A DNA stretch of 38,635 nucleotides from Nitrospirota bacterium (lineage in GTDB: Bacteria > Nitrospirota > Leptospirillia > Leptospirillales > Leptospirillaceae), in the NCBI GenBank assembly GCA_023481175.1, contig JAMCWM010000018.1:1-38635 (forward strand). The letters are read 5' to 3'. The translations under genes were made by a program, and so were the position numbers. The notes beneath the pieces were generated by a model. The model ran no database searches. It was not told where the DNA came from and was given only the letters and a program-made list of their open reading frames with translations. This document shows, piece after piece, positions 24,548-32,523 of this stretch; the first letter of the stretch is position 1; each line of letters begins with the position of its first letter.

Positions 24548-26344
24548 ATGGACAGGGCAAAGACACATGAAGGAAAAAAGTTCCGGACACGGAGCAATGT
24601 CGTGATCGCCATTCTTGTGGCAGTCGTCACCGTCGCCGGTCTGGTTTTGGTGGTCGCAAGCCTCGCGAAGCTCTCCCGGGCCTCGGGCGAGCTGGCCGAG
24701 GTCGGAAATGTCAGGAACTCTCTCCTGCGCCTCCAGTCCGACGCCGGAGCCTTCTACCTGAAATCCGACCCCGCCCTCTACCGGGATTTCCTTGCCACCA
24801 GCGACGAACTGGCCCGAAGGATCAAGGGTCTCCGGGGACTGACGGGGGAAGAGCGCAAGGAGGTCGGGATTTACCTGATCCAGATGCGGGCCCTTTCGAC
24901 CCTGCTCTTCCACACCTCCTCCCCCAAGGTCGAGAAGCAGGGCTTCGCCAGCGTCCAGAACCTGGTGAGCCTCCTCGACCAGAACGTCGCCAGGAAGGCC
25001 CTCGACCGGGAGACGCAAGGTTACGACCGGGAGGCCGCGCGCATCCGGGCGATCGTCATCGGGAACAGCCTGATCATCCTGATTCTTGCGATCCTTTCGT
25101 CCATCATGACCGTGCGTCTCGCCAGAAACGTCCGGACCGGACTCCTCGATCCCCTGCACCTTCTGGACGAGCAGGCCCAGGAAGCCCTCCACTTCCGCCT
25201 CTCCGACCGGACGATCGAGAGTCCCTACCGCGAGATCCTGAGCGTCAGCCAGACCATCCGGTCGGTCCTCAAGATGGTCTTCACCACCTTGAACCGCCTT
25301 CCGGGGCTCGGCCTGGCCATCGCCGACACCGACATGGGCTCGGGCAACGAGGGGAACCGGATCCTCTACGCCAACGATACCATGCAGACGCTCTACCAGG
25401 CCATGCGGTCCGATCTCGAAAAATTCACGGGCCGCTCCCTTCCCCCGGATCTCGTGGGCCTGTCGATCCACCAGTTCCACCGGGATCCGGACCTGGTCCG
25501 GAAAGACATTCTCGCCATTGGTCCGGACCAGGTCCGGACCAATGCGGTGATCCCGGTCGGACCGCGCTTCATCTTCTCCCAGTCCTTCACCCTCGTCGAC
25601 GAGGAGAGAAATCCCCAGGCCTATGTCACCGTCTTCTCCGACGTGACCCGGGAAGAGAACCTGAACAAGGGGATCAAGACCGCCGAAACCAGCGGAACCC
25701 ATCTGACCGAGTCCATGTCCCGGATCACCGAATCGGTCACCACCATCACCCAGCGTCTCGACATCATCTCCCGGGAGTTCGAGGGAATCAACAAGGAAAC
25801 CCGGCGGGGCGGGGACATCGTCTCCAATCTCTCCCAGACCGTCGGCGACCAGACCAAGCTCATGACGACCCTCCGCTCCGCCACGGAATCGATGAACGCA
25901 AAGTCGACCGAAATCCAGCAGATCACCGAAGCCATCAGCCGCATTGCCGAACAGATCAATCTCCTGGCCCTGAACGCCGCCATCGAGGCCGCCCGGGCGG
26001 GAGAACAGGGGCGGGGCTTCGCCGTGGTCGCCGACGAGGTCAGAAAGCTCGCCGACCAGACCTCCCGGTCGGTGGGCGACATCGGGACCATCATCCACTC
26101 GACCGTCGAGGAGACCCGGCGGAACAGCGCCCTCCTCTCCGAACTCGGAGCGGCCGTGGTCACGACCCAGGAGCGGACGGAGGAGACGAAGCAGGCCTTC
26201 GCCACCATCGAGAAATCCCTGGAGAAGCTCTCGGGGCTCTCCGAAGAGATCCGCTCCCAGATGGGAATCTCCTCCCAGACCGTTCAGGGCATGGACTCCC
26301 TCGTCGGCGAGACCCTCCGCAACTATCAGGTCCTGCTCAAATAA
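24548..26344 (+). CDS. Methyl-accepting chemotaxis protein with a cytoplasmic PAS-like domain
   Basis: The 598-residue protein has a membrane helix near residues 17-40 ([20 protein letters not shown]), a helical periplasmic sensor to about 165, and a second helix ([20 protein letters not shown]). A HAMP-like stretch is followed by a PAS-like segment at about 250-365 ([15 protein letters not shown] ... ILYANDTM ... [15 protein letters not shown]). Then comes the signalling coiled coil, with hairpin tip [20 protein letters not shown] and [21 protein letters not shown]. The receptor should control a CheA-CheW complex. The PAS-like domain between membrane and signalling region suggests a second, internal cue such as redox or oxygen. 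There is no C-terminal CheR-binding pentapeptide. A terminator follows. Confidence 0.92.
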   Translation: MDRAKTHEGKKFRTRSNVVIAILVAVVTVAGLVLVVASLAKLSRASGELAEVGNVRNSLLRLQSDAGAFYLKSDPALYRDFLATSDELARRIKGLRGLTGEERKEVGIYLIQMRALSTLLFHTSSPKVEKQGFASVQNLVSLLDQNVARKALDRETQGYDREAARIRAIVIGNSLIILILAILSSIMTVRLARNVRTGLLDPLHLLDEQAQEALHFRLSDRTIESPYREILSVSQTIRSVLKMVFTTLNRLPGLGLAIADTDMGSGNEGNRILYANDTMQTLYQAMRSDLEKFTGRSLPPDLVGLSIHQFHRDPDLVRKDILAIGPDQVRTNAVIPVGPRFIFSQSFTLVDEERNPQAYVTVFSDVTREENLNKGIKTAETSGTHLTESMSRITESVTTITQRLDIISREFEGINKETRRGGDIVSNLSQTVGDQTKLMTTLRSATESMNAKSTEIQQITEAISRIAEQINLLALNAAIEAARAGEQGRGFAVVADEVRKLADQTSRSVGDIGTIIHSTVEETRRNSALLSELGAAVVTTQERTEETKQAFATIEKSLEKLSGLSEEIRSQMGISSQTVQGMDSLVGETLRNYQVLLK

Positions 26345-26357
26345 TTCGCCAGAGTCT

Positions 26358-26385
26358 CCGGAGGTCATGAAACTCCGGTTTTTTT
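26358..26385 (+). terminator. Intrinsic terminator behind the chemoreceptor
   Basis: CCGGAG (26358-26363) and CTCCGG (26373-26378) pair around a 9-base loop, followed by seven T residues. It ends the chemoreceptor transcript 40 bp past its stop codon. Confidence 0.88.
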
Positions 26386-26444
26386 GTGTTATGCTTTGAA
26401 AAAATCGGCGGCAGGCATTCACCAGGAGAGGAGGACGGGGGTCC

Positions 26445-27422
26445 ATGAAAAAAAGCCTTCCCACGCACAATCAGGGATCGATCCAGCAGGAGCTTCTTCG
26501 GGCTCTCCGATACCACCGCCCCCTCTCCCTCCTGGCCATCACGGCCGAATACTCGACCACCCCCTCGCTCCTTTCGGCAGGAACCCGATTTCACGACATC
26601 CTCCGAAAGCATCTGCGAAACACCGACATCGTCGCCGAAGACACCGAGACCCGCGTCTACCTCCTCCTCCCCGAAACCCCCATCGAGGGCTCCCTGATCC
26701 TGGCAAACCGGCTGGTGCGGGACCTTGTCTCCCCCGAAGGGCTCCTGAAGTCCCTCCATATCGGCCTCAGCGCCATCGACGAGGGTGTCTACCGGGCCGA
26801 TGACCTCATCAGCACCGCGATCATTTCGAACATGGCCGCCCAATCCGCCGGCCGCCCCATCTTTTCCATCGCCACCTTCCGCGACAAGTCCCTGTCGCTT
26901 TCCGCCATGGTGGCCGTGGCCCTGAACCTTCCCGTCGACGACCTCGAGGAGCTTTCCGCCTTTCTCGAGCGGACCCGCCACGAACCGGAGGGCATCCGGA
27001 AATCCGCCTCCGAGCTTGCCGTCAGGCTTTCGAAAAAGCTGAAGCTCGACGACGACACCCAAGAAATCGTCCGTTTCTGGATTCTGATGCACGATCTTCC
27101 CCGGAACACGACACCTGCGCCGGGCCCCGACGAAACTCTCCCCCACCTCTCCCGCCGGAAGAAGGCCTTTCACGCGAGTCTCATGAACTACTCCACCCTC
27201 GCGGAGAATCCGGCCAAGAGAGAGGCCAAAGCCCGGGCTCTCCTTGACGTCTTCACCGCCGTCCTCCAGGAAATCGAGGCCTATCACAACCCGACGCAGG
27301 AGATCTTCGAAGACATCCTCCGGAAGGTTCTGGCCAGTTGCAAAGACCGGGGAATGGACAAGCAGGTCCTGGCTCTCGTCCAAAAGACCTCCTCCGCGGA
27401 GTGGTTTTCCTATCCTTCCTGA
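26445..27422 (+). CDS. Protein with a degenerate GGDEF-like N-terminal domain
   Basis: The 325-residue protein starts MKKSLPTHNQGSIQQELLRALRYHRPLSLLAITAE. RALRYHRPLSLL, FHDILRKHLRNTDIVA, VYLLLPETPIEGSLILANRLVRDL and LHIGLSAIDEG follow the strand-helix plan of diguanylate cyclase (GGDEF) domains. The catalytic GGDEF loop is replaced by EDTETR, so it should not make cyclic di-GMP but could bind nucleotide or act as a scaffold. The C-terminal 180 residues are helical, with no domain I recognise. It follows a chemoreceptor, and its stop lies 15 bp from the convergent permease gene. Confidence 0.65.
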   Translation: MKKSLPTHNQGSIQQELLRALRYHRPLSLLAITAEYSTTPSLLSAGTRFHDILRKHLRNTDIVAEDTETRVYLLLPETPIEGSLILANRLVRDLVSPEGLLKSLHIGLSAIDEGVYRADDLISTAIISNMAAQSAGRPIFSIATFRDKSLSLSAMVAVALNLPVDDLEELSAFLERTRHEPEGIRKSASELAVRLSKKLKLDDDTQEIVRFWILMHDLPRNTTPAPGPDETLPHLSRRKKAFHASLMNYSTLAENPAKREAKARALLDVFTAVLQEIEAYHNPTQEIFEDILRKVLASCKDRGMDKQVLALVQKTSSAEWFSYPS

Positions 27423-27437
27423 GTCCACGGCTTCCTT

Positions 27438-28349
27438 CTAAAGCGCCCGCACCCGGGGGTCCACTCCTTCCTGAAGAAGGTCCCCCACCAGGATGGCCAC
27501 CGTCAGAAAAACCGTATAGACCAGCGTCGTTCCCATGATCAGGGGGTAGTCCCGGTTCATGACGGACAGGACGAAGACCCGTCCCATGCCCGGAATGGCG
27601 AAGACCGTTTCCACGACGAAGGAGCCTGTCAGGAAGGCCGCGGCCAAGGGTCCGATCAGGGCGAGGACGGCATTGAGGGAGGGCAGGATCAGGTGAAACA
27701 GGATCCGTCGGGCGGGGAGAATGCCGTTCGCGAGCGAGGTCCGGTAGAAGGGGCTCTCGAGGGTCTCCTCCATCGAGGCCGCGAAGACCCGGGCTAGGTA
27801 GCCGGCCGGAGCGATCGCAAGGGCTGCGACCGGAAGAACCGCCGACCGCCATCCTTCCCAGAGGGCCACGGGGAAAAGACCGGCCCGGAGGCCCAGGACC
27901 TCGATCAGGACCGCCGCGAGCAAAAAGGAGGGAAGTCCGACCAGAAGCGTGGTTCCGTAACGGAGAATGCGGGAGAGGGTCCGCGGGCCGATGCCGATCA
28001 AAAGGCCCAGGAGGAGTCCCAGGAGAAGGGAGACAAGAAAGGCCAGAACTCCCAGGGTGAGGGAGACAGGGAGGGTCTGGGAGATGATTTCCGAGACGGG
28101 AATGCCGGTGGCCTTGTAGGAGGTGCCCCAGTTTCCGGAGAGCATCTGGCCAAGCGTCAGGAGGTACTGTTCCCACAGGGGCCGGTCGAGATGGTAGGTC
28201 TTCAGAAGGTTCGCCATGACGTCGGGAGGAAGGTGGCGCCCTTCGGAAAAAGGGTTCCCGGGCGCGAAGCGCGTGAGAAGAAAGGTCAGGGAGTAGACCG
28301 CCCAGAGCAGGACGACAGAAGAGAGAAGGCGCCGAATGAGCCGGCTCAC
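27438..28349 (-). CDS. Peptide/nickel-type ABC transporter permease (DppB/OppB family)
   Basis: The 303-residue protein starts (GTG 28349) VSRLIRRLLSSVVLLWAVYSLTFLLTRFAPG, the standard DppB opening with TFLL-R-APG-PF. HLDRPLWEQYL, then a periplasmic loop, follow. The EAA-like loop is SPFYRTSLANGILPARRIL, then FHLILPSLNAVLALIG. The end FVVETVFAIPGMGRVFVLSVMNRDYPLIMG is characteristic. The start overlaps the stop of the companion permease (GTGA), so translation is coupled. Here the DppC-type gene comes first and DppB-type second, the reverse of the common order. No ATPase or binding protein is in the window. Confidence 0.92.
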   Translation of the reverse strand: MSRLIRRLLSSVVLLWAVYSLTFLLTRFAPGNPFSEGRHLPPDVMANLLKTYHLDRPLWEQYLLTLGQMLSGNWGTSYKATGIPVSEIISQTLPVSLTLGVLAFLVSLLLGLLLGLLIGIGPRTLSRILRYGTTLLVGLPSFLLAAVLIEVLGLRAGLFPVALWEGWRSAVLPVAALAIAPAGYLARVFAASMEETLESPFYRTSLANGILPARRILFHLILPSLNAVLALIGPLAAAFLTGSFVVETVFAIPGMGRVFVLSVMNRDYPLIMGTTLVYTVFLTVAILVGDLLQEGVDPRVRAL

Positions 28350-29269
28350 CGGGAGACTCCGATGGTGCGGGCGATCCGGTCCGCCAGGACCTGGAAGCTC
28401 ACCAGGGAGAGCACGATGAAGCCCGCGGGCCACAGCAGCATGAAGGCCGAGACGGGAAGCGCCTTCCAGCCTTCGTTCACGAGGACCCCCCAGCTTGCGG
28501 CCGGCGGGGCGAGGCCCAGACCGAGAAAGGACAGGGTCGACTCTCCCAGGATCCCGCCGGGGATCCGGAAGAGGAACATGACCAGAATGACCGGCAGAAC
28601 ATTGGGAAGAAAATGCCGGAGCACCAGGCGGACAGGCCCCACCCCCGAGGCGCGCGCCGCATCCATGAAGACCGCATCCCGGAGGCGGAGGGTCTCCGAA
28701 CGAAGGACGCGGGCCACCCCCATCCATCCCCCGATGGACAGGGCCACGATGACGGCCAGAAGGCCATGGCCAAGGACCAGCATGAGAATGGTGGCGATCA
28801 GGATCTCGGGTAGGGCGTACCAGACCTCGAGGGTCCGCATCATCACCGGATCCCAGGGATGGCCCAGAAACCCGGAGACGATTCCCCAGAGGCATCCGAG
28901 AAGGGTCGAGAGGATCCCCACCGAGAAACCGACCGTGAGAGAGACGAGGCTTCCCGTCACCAGCCGGGACCAGAGATCCCGGCCCAGGAAGTCGCACCCC
29001 AGGACATGGCCGGAGGTGAGGGGGGGCGCCAGGACGAGCCGGGCATGCTGGGAGAGCGGATCGATTCCCGTCCACTTTCCGGGCAGAAGGGCCCACAGGA
29101 AAAGCGAAAAGAGAAGGAGAAAGGAGACGATCGCCCCGGAGGGGACTCCCCGCCGGACGAGGCTGACGGCCCCCGAACGGGAAGGGACGGCCCCCGGAGA
29201 AGATGGCCGCTCCGGGGTGGCGGTCAAAAGGTGAGGACCTTCCGTGCGGACAGAAGACGTTCTACGCAT
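28346..29269 (-). CDS. Peptide/nickel-type ABC transporter permease (DppC/OppC family)
   Basis: The 307-residue protein has a first helix (IVSFLLLFSLFLWALLPG), the GHVLGCDFLGRDLWSRLV block of DppC proteins, further helices, and the EAA motif DAARASGVGPVRLVLRHFLPN that contacts the ATPase. STLSFLGLGLAPPAASWGVLV follows near the end. ATG 29269 has no good ribosome site. A TTG at 29227, overlapping the upstream stop as TTGA with GGAAGG before it, is an attractive alternative start (14 residues shorter). With DppB it would form the membrane channel of a peptide, nickel or similar importer. Confidence 0.9.
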   Translation of the reverse strand: MRRTSSVRTEGPHLLTATPERPSSPGAVPSRSGAVSLVRRGVPSGAIVSFLLLFSLFLWALLPGKWTGIDPLSQHARLVLAPPLTSGHVLGCDFLGRDLWSRLVTGSLVSLTVGFSVGILSTLLGCLWGIVSGFLGHPWDPVMMRTLEVWYALPEILIATILMLVLGHGLLAVIVALSIGGWMGVARVLRSETLRLRDAVFMDAARASGVGPVRLVLRHFLPNVLPVILVMFLFRIPGGILGESTLSFLGLGLAPPAASWGVLVNEGWKALPVSAFMLLWPAGFIVLSLVSFQVLADRIARTIGVSR

Positions 29270-29490
29270 TGTTCATCCGTGAGACACTGGGAGAAGGGCG
29301 CACGCCCCCGACCCTCCACATCCTGAAGGAGATAGAAAAGATTCTCTTCGCCGGACCAGGGATGATTCACCCCTTCCCCGTAAAAGATGACGGTCGTCTG
29401 CGGTGTCATGAGACTCTCCGCAACCGGCGGAGGAGGAAAGGTTCCCACAAGCAGAACGAGGCCGGCCTCCTCTCCGCGGACTCCACTCAC
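29224..29490 (-). CDS. Small DsrE/DsrH-like protein, third of a trio
   Basis: The 88-residue protein starts (GTG 29490) MSGVRGEEAGLVLLVGTFPPPP, with strand LVLLVGT, helix AESLMT, strand TTVIFYGEGV and ENLFYLLQD. YLLQD and the small size recall DsrH/TusB. It starts 2 bases after the stop of the preceding DsrE-like gene, with AAGGAGGA about 11 bases before the GTG. The 3' end overlaps the permease gene by 46 bp if that starts at 29269. There are two Cys (QCLTDEQC) near the C-terminus. Identification is by position and fold pattern only; sequence similarity is weak. Confidence 0.55.
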   Translation of the reverse strand: MSGVRGEEAGLVLLVGTFPPPPVAESLMTPQTTVIFYGEGVNHPWSGEENLFYLLQDVEGRGRAPFSQCLTDEQCVERLLSARKVLTF

Positions 29491-29492
29491 GG

Positions 29493-29867
29493 CTACTCGA
29501 TCCTCCTTAAAATGGGAATGACCAGGTCGGCCGAAGAGACAATTTTTTGGATGTCGCCCTTTCCCGCGAGTGTGACGAAGTCCGGGACGGGACGGTCCAG
29601 AAAGACGCGGTCCAGTTCGGAGTCGAGGGCGACGACATGGACTCCCAGCTCGTTCAGAAGCGGAATCACTTCGACGATTTCCGGAGGGAGTCCCAGGAGC
29701 TTGGGCGCAATCGGAAGAAGAATCCGGACTCCCTCTCCGAGAAGGACAAGGGTGACGGGACGGTGGGAGACGGAAAACCCCAGAGCCATCCGGAGCCCCT
29801 CAAAGAATCGGAGGTGGGCGGTCGGGGAGGCCTCCAGGACGAAGACGACATTTTTGTGCTTGCCCAT
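29493..29867 (-). CDS. DsrE/DsrF-like family protein
   Basis: The 124-residue protein starts MGKHKNVVFVLEASPTAHLRFFEGLRMALGF. The alternation of strands and helices (VVFVLE, HLRFFEGLRMALGFSV, VTLVLLGEGVRIL, LLNELGVHVVALDSELD) and a last helix ending ADLVIPIL match the DsrE/F Rossmann-like fold. It has no cysteine at the sulfur-carrier position, as in DsrF-type subunits. It lies between the two other DsrE-like genes (14 bp and 2 bp gaps). A structural partner of the Cys-bearing protein is likely. Confidence 0.7.
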   Translation of the reverse strand: MGKHKNVVFVLEASPTAHLRFFEGLRMALGFSVSHRPVTLVLLGEGVRILLPIAPKLLGLPPEIVEVIPLLNELGVHVVALDSELDRVFLDRPVPDFVTLAGKGDIQKIVSSADLVIPILRRIE

Positions 29868-29881
29868 CGTTTTTAAAGAAC

Positions 29882-30238
29882 CTACGCCGTAAAGGGAAGA
29901 AAGAGGTCGGCCGATCCGGCCATCTGACCCAGCTGGACCTGGGTTTCGAATCGGACGCCGGGCGGAAGCGCCCCGGGTCCCAGTCCCCGGATCTCCGCCG
30001 TCGACTGGCAGACGGCAATCTCCCCTCCGGCCTCAAGGACCGGAAAAAGAGGAAAGGAGTTCGGGCCTCTCCCGTGGACGGGAACCAGCCCCAGGATGGC
30101 GTCATCCATCACGAAGACCGTCAGGCGGGCTCCGGCGGCCACAAACGAGACGGCAAGACGAACGAGGGTCGCAAAGGGTGTCCATTCCGGGCTGCGAAGA
30201 AGGAGCATGACGACGCGCGGCGCGGATCGGGCCTCCAT
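29882..30238 (-). CDS. DsrE-like (TusD/DsrE) sulfur-relay family protein with candidate active Cys
   Basis: The 118-residue protein starts MEARSAPRVVMLLLRSPEWTPFATLVRLAVSF. Strands VVMLLLRS, LTVFVMDDAILGLVP and EIAVCQSTAEIRGL and the end SADLFLPF give the DsrE fold. Cys in EIAVCQSTAEIRGLG sits where DsrE/TusD carry the persulfide cysteine. DsrE/TusD proteins move sulfur atoms in tRNA thiolation or sulfur oxidation. The ATG overlaps the stop of the upstream membrane protein gene (TGATG), so expression is coupled. Confidence 0.75.
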   Translation of the reverse strand: MEARSAPRVVMLLLRSPEWTPFATLVRLAVSFVAAGARLTVFVMDDAILGLVPVHGRGPNSFPLFPVLEAGGEIAVCQSTAEIRGLGPGALPPGVRFETQVQLGQMAGSADLFLPFTA

Positions 30239-30882
30239 CAGGCGGTCTGTGCCCCGATCTTTTCCGACCCCGCATGGCGCTCCTCAAAGCCTCCGGCCAG
30301 GGACAGAAGGCGGGACAGGGTCGACATCATGGCCTCGGGAAGGGTTTCGGCCACCCCTTCGAACTGCTTGCTGGCGATCAGGGACCCGTCCCACAGAAGA
30401 ATCTGGTTGTAGGCGGTCAGGGAGGAAATCTCCCGGGCCAGTTCGGGGGAGGCAAGGAGTGATCCGGCCCGGCCCGGCTCCGGCGAACGGACGTCAAAGG
30501 GAATGCCGGTCACCGGCACGACGGACCCGACTTCTTCCTCGAGCTTGGCCTTCTGTTCCGGCTTCGGTTCCCGGAAGCCGTCCTTCTGGAGGAGCAAGAC
30601 CTTGTCAGGGGTCGAAACCCCCATCTCCACGACGAGATTCAGGACGCTGACCGTATGATTTTCCGCCGTATGGAAAAAGATCTTGACCGGACGGCCTTCG
30701 AAGGTGCCGGAGAGATAGGGATAGGACCAGATGGCCGAGCGCCCGGCCGCCCCCGAAAGACGGGAGGCAAGGTCGTTGAAGGCGGCAAATATTTTCTGTC
30801 GATTGACGAATCCGTGGACAAAAAAACCCAGCCCCACCGCTGCGATGATGCCGAAGAAGGTGAGGGGAACATAACTGATCAT
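30238..30882 (-). CDS. Membrane-anchored protein of unknown function, coupled to the DsrE-like trio
   Basis: The 214-residue protein has one N-terminal membrane helix (PLTFFGIIAAVGLGFFVHGFV) and a soluble part, probably cytoplasmic or periplasmic, with strands such as SAIWSYPYLSGTFEGRPVKIFF and VSVLNLVVEMG. A later helix is SSLTAYNQILLWDGSLIAS. I do not recognise a family. Its stop overlaps the start of the DsrE-like gene by one base (TGATG). The four genes from 30882 down to 29224 have gaps of 0-14 bp, so it is the first gene of the operon and may anchor the sulfur-relay proteins to the membrane; this is inference. Confidence 0.65.
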   Translation of the reverse strand: MISYVPLTFFGIIAAVGLGFFVHGFVNRQKIFAAFNDLASRLSGAAGRSAIWSYPYLSGTFEGRPVKIFFHTAENHTVSVLNLVVEMGVSTPDKVLLLQKDGFREPKPEQKAKLEEEVGSVVPVTGIPFDVRSPEPGRAGSLLASPELAREISSLTAYNQILLWDGSLIASKQFEGVAETLPEAMMSTLSRLLSLAGGFEERHAGSEKIGAQTA

Positions 30883-30951
30883 CGGATGCCTCGAATCACG
30901 AGCCGGAGGGAAGGAACCCTCCCCTCCGGTCAGGGTCAGCCAAAGGGAATA

Positions 30952-32007
30952 TCAGGAGTGAAGGATCATGCCTCCGACGCCGACAACCCAGCCATGGGTT
31001 CTGTCAGGGAAGGTCATGCCGTAAAGATCGAGTTTTGTTCCGCTCTTGACCAGGGTCCAGTGGTTGCCGCCATCGACGGTTTTCATGAAGATTCCGAGAA
31101 CGCCGGCGACATACCCGACCTTGTCGTCAAGAAAGACGACGGCGTGGAGGTCGTTGGACTCGCGTTCCATGCCGGCCACGCCCCAGGTCAGGGGTCCGCG
31201 TCCCGGACTGTTCTGGATGACCCAGCTCTGTCCACCGTTGGAGGTGAATTCGATGATCCCGTGGGTCCCGACAACCCAGCCGCGGTTCTGGTCGATGAAA
31301 TTGACGCCGTAAAGATCCTTGCGGACGGGATTGTTCTGCTTCTTCCAGGTGTTTCCCCCATCCGAAGTCGACAGGATCAGTCCATCCTGTCCGACGGCCC
31401 AGCCGTGGCTCGCATCGCCCTTGAGAAAGGTCACCCGCATGATCCACTGGGCGGTATCCGTCGACACCTTCGCCCAATGGGCGCCCCCGTCGGTCGTATG
31501 AAGGAGCGTTCCCGCAAATCCGGAGACCCATCCGTTCTGGCGGTCCATAAAGGTCACGCTATAGAGGTCGAAGGGGACGCCCGTCTCCTGTGTCGACCAG
31601 GTCTTTCCGCCATCGGAGGTGGAGAGGATGAGGCCGTTGTTTCCGACGGCCCAGCCATGGGCCGGATCGACAAAATCCACCGAATGGATCCAGTGGGTCG
31701 TTCCGGTATTGAGCGGCGCCCAGGTTTTCCCGCCATCGGTGGTGTGGATGATCACCCCCGAGGCCCCGGTCACCCAGCCTTCGTTGGCGCTGATGAAGTC
31801 GACCCCGTCGAAAGGAACCCCGACCCCGAGAGAATCCGCGAACCGCCAGCGGTCGGCCGCGTCGGCAGACGCAAGCCCTCCCGAGACAAGCCCTGTCCCG
31901 CAGAGGACGGCGGTCATCGCCCCTGCCAGGATCCCGGAAAGCACCCGGTTACGGATCCTTCCGCTCCACGTTGTCCCCTCGACCTTCCCATACCCATATT
32001 TTCCCAT
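30952..32007 (-). CDS. Exported seven-repeat YCF48-like beta-propeller protein
   Basis: The 351-residue protein starts MGKYGYGKVEGTTWSG, then a signal-like segment (RVLSGILAGAMTAVLCGTGLVSGGLASADA). Seven repeats follow, each with the form V-F-D---GWAVG--G-IL-T-DGG-TW: GWVTGASGVIIHTTDGG, GWAVGNNGLILSTSDGG, GWVSGFAGTLLHTTDGG, and so on to GWVVGVGGMILHS. Seven repeats fit one closed propeller. YCF48 is a photosystem II assembly factor in phototrophs; in others the fold appears as an exported or envelope protein of unknown role. ATG 32007 is chosen because GGAGGG lies before it; the longer frame upstream lacks similarity. The final repeat is truncated after the blade core, as expected at a C-terminus. 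Confidence 0.88.
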   Translation of the reverse strand: MGKYGYGKVEGTTWSGRIRNRVLSGILAGAMTAVLCGTGLVSGGLASADAADRWRFADSLGVGVPFDGVDFISANEGWVTGASGVIIHTTDGGKTWAPLNTGTTHWIHSVDFVDPAHGWAVGNNGLILSTSDGGKTWSTQETGVPFDLYSVTFMDRQNGWVSGFAGTLLHTTDGGAHWAKVSTDTAQWIMRVTFLKGDASHGWAVGQDGLILSTSDGGNTWKKQNNPVRKDLYGVNFIDQNRGWVVGTHGIIEFTSNGGQSWVIQNSPGRGPLTWGVAGMERESNDLHAVVFLDDKVGYVAGVLGIFMKTVDGGNHWTLVKSGTKLDLYGMTFPDRTHGWVVGVGGMILHS

Positions 32008-32170
32008 GCATACCCTCCGGATCCGAGATGTTTTTGATGATGCCGCAACCATGGCGGAAGGCCTCCGCCCTCCACGAAAAGCAGGGAAATAGAGACCAGA
32101 GACCGGCGGAAAGCCTTTCCCTGGAAAGGAAAACAGACACTCAAACTGTCGAAATCGGAAAATGACCTTG

Positions 32171-32199
32171 ATTGTATCCATATTCTGCCGACATTGCAA
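32171..32199 (-). promoter_or_regulatory. Sigma-70-like promoter of the YCF48-like gene
   Basis: On the minus strand: TTGCAA (32199-32194), exactly 17 bases, TACAAT (32176-32171). It would give a leader of about 155 bases before ATG 32007. Confidence 0.55.
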
Positions 32200-32281
32200 A
32201 TTGATTTCGATCCCAGGCCGGTTGACCACCAAAATTATCCGGGAGACCAAGAAATTCGAGGATCCGATCGGGCCAATGAGC

Positions 32282-32520
32282 TCAATACAGGATCTCTTTC
32301 TGAAGTGATAGATGCTCCAGCAGGGGGCCCAGTGTCAGGGCCGGAAAGAAGGTAAGAACTCCCAAGACGATTATGAATCCGACAAGAAAAACACCGAAAA
32401 TGCCTGTATCGGTCCGAAAAGTCCCGACATTCGCGGGATGTTTGCATTTTTGGGCAAAGGATCCGGCCAAGGCCAGCAGAGGGAGAAAAGGAAGGTAGTG
32501 GCCGAATCGGTCGGAGCCGA
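32282..32520 (-). pseudogene. kdpA: C-terminal stub of potassium-transporting ATPase subunit KdpA
   Basis: The minus strand reads DRFGHYLPFLPLLALAGSFA, then GTFRTDTGIFGVFLVGFIIVL, GVLTFFPALTLGPLLEHL and the stop. This is the end of KdpA (P-LA-AGS, GTF-T-T--F---L-G, LTFFPALALGP--EHL). About 85% of the gene is missing. The break is at about 32,520, next to the mazF start. No kdpB or kdpC follows on the other side. The stub shows a deletion or rearrangement through a former kdp operon. Confidence 0.8.
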
Positions 32521-32523
32521 AAA

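Noticed and set aside
24530-26470. 646-residue minus-strand frame opposite the chemoreceptor
   Set aside because: Antisense of the chemoreceptor; the real protein has the conserved signalling tip on the plus strand.
27438-29096. 552-residue fusion-like frame leading into the DppB permease
   Set aside because: The N-terminal 250 residues are out-of-frame DppC sequence; the permease starts at GTG 28349.
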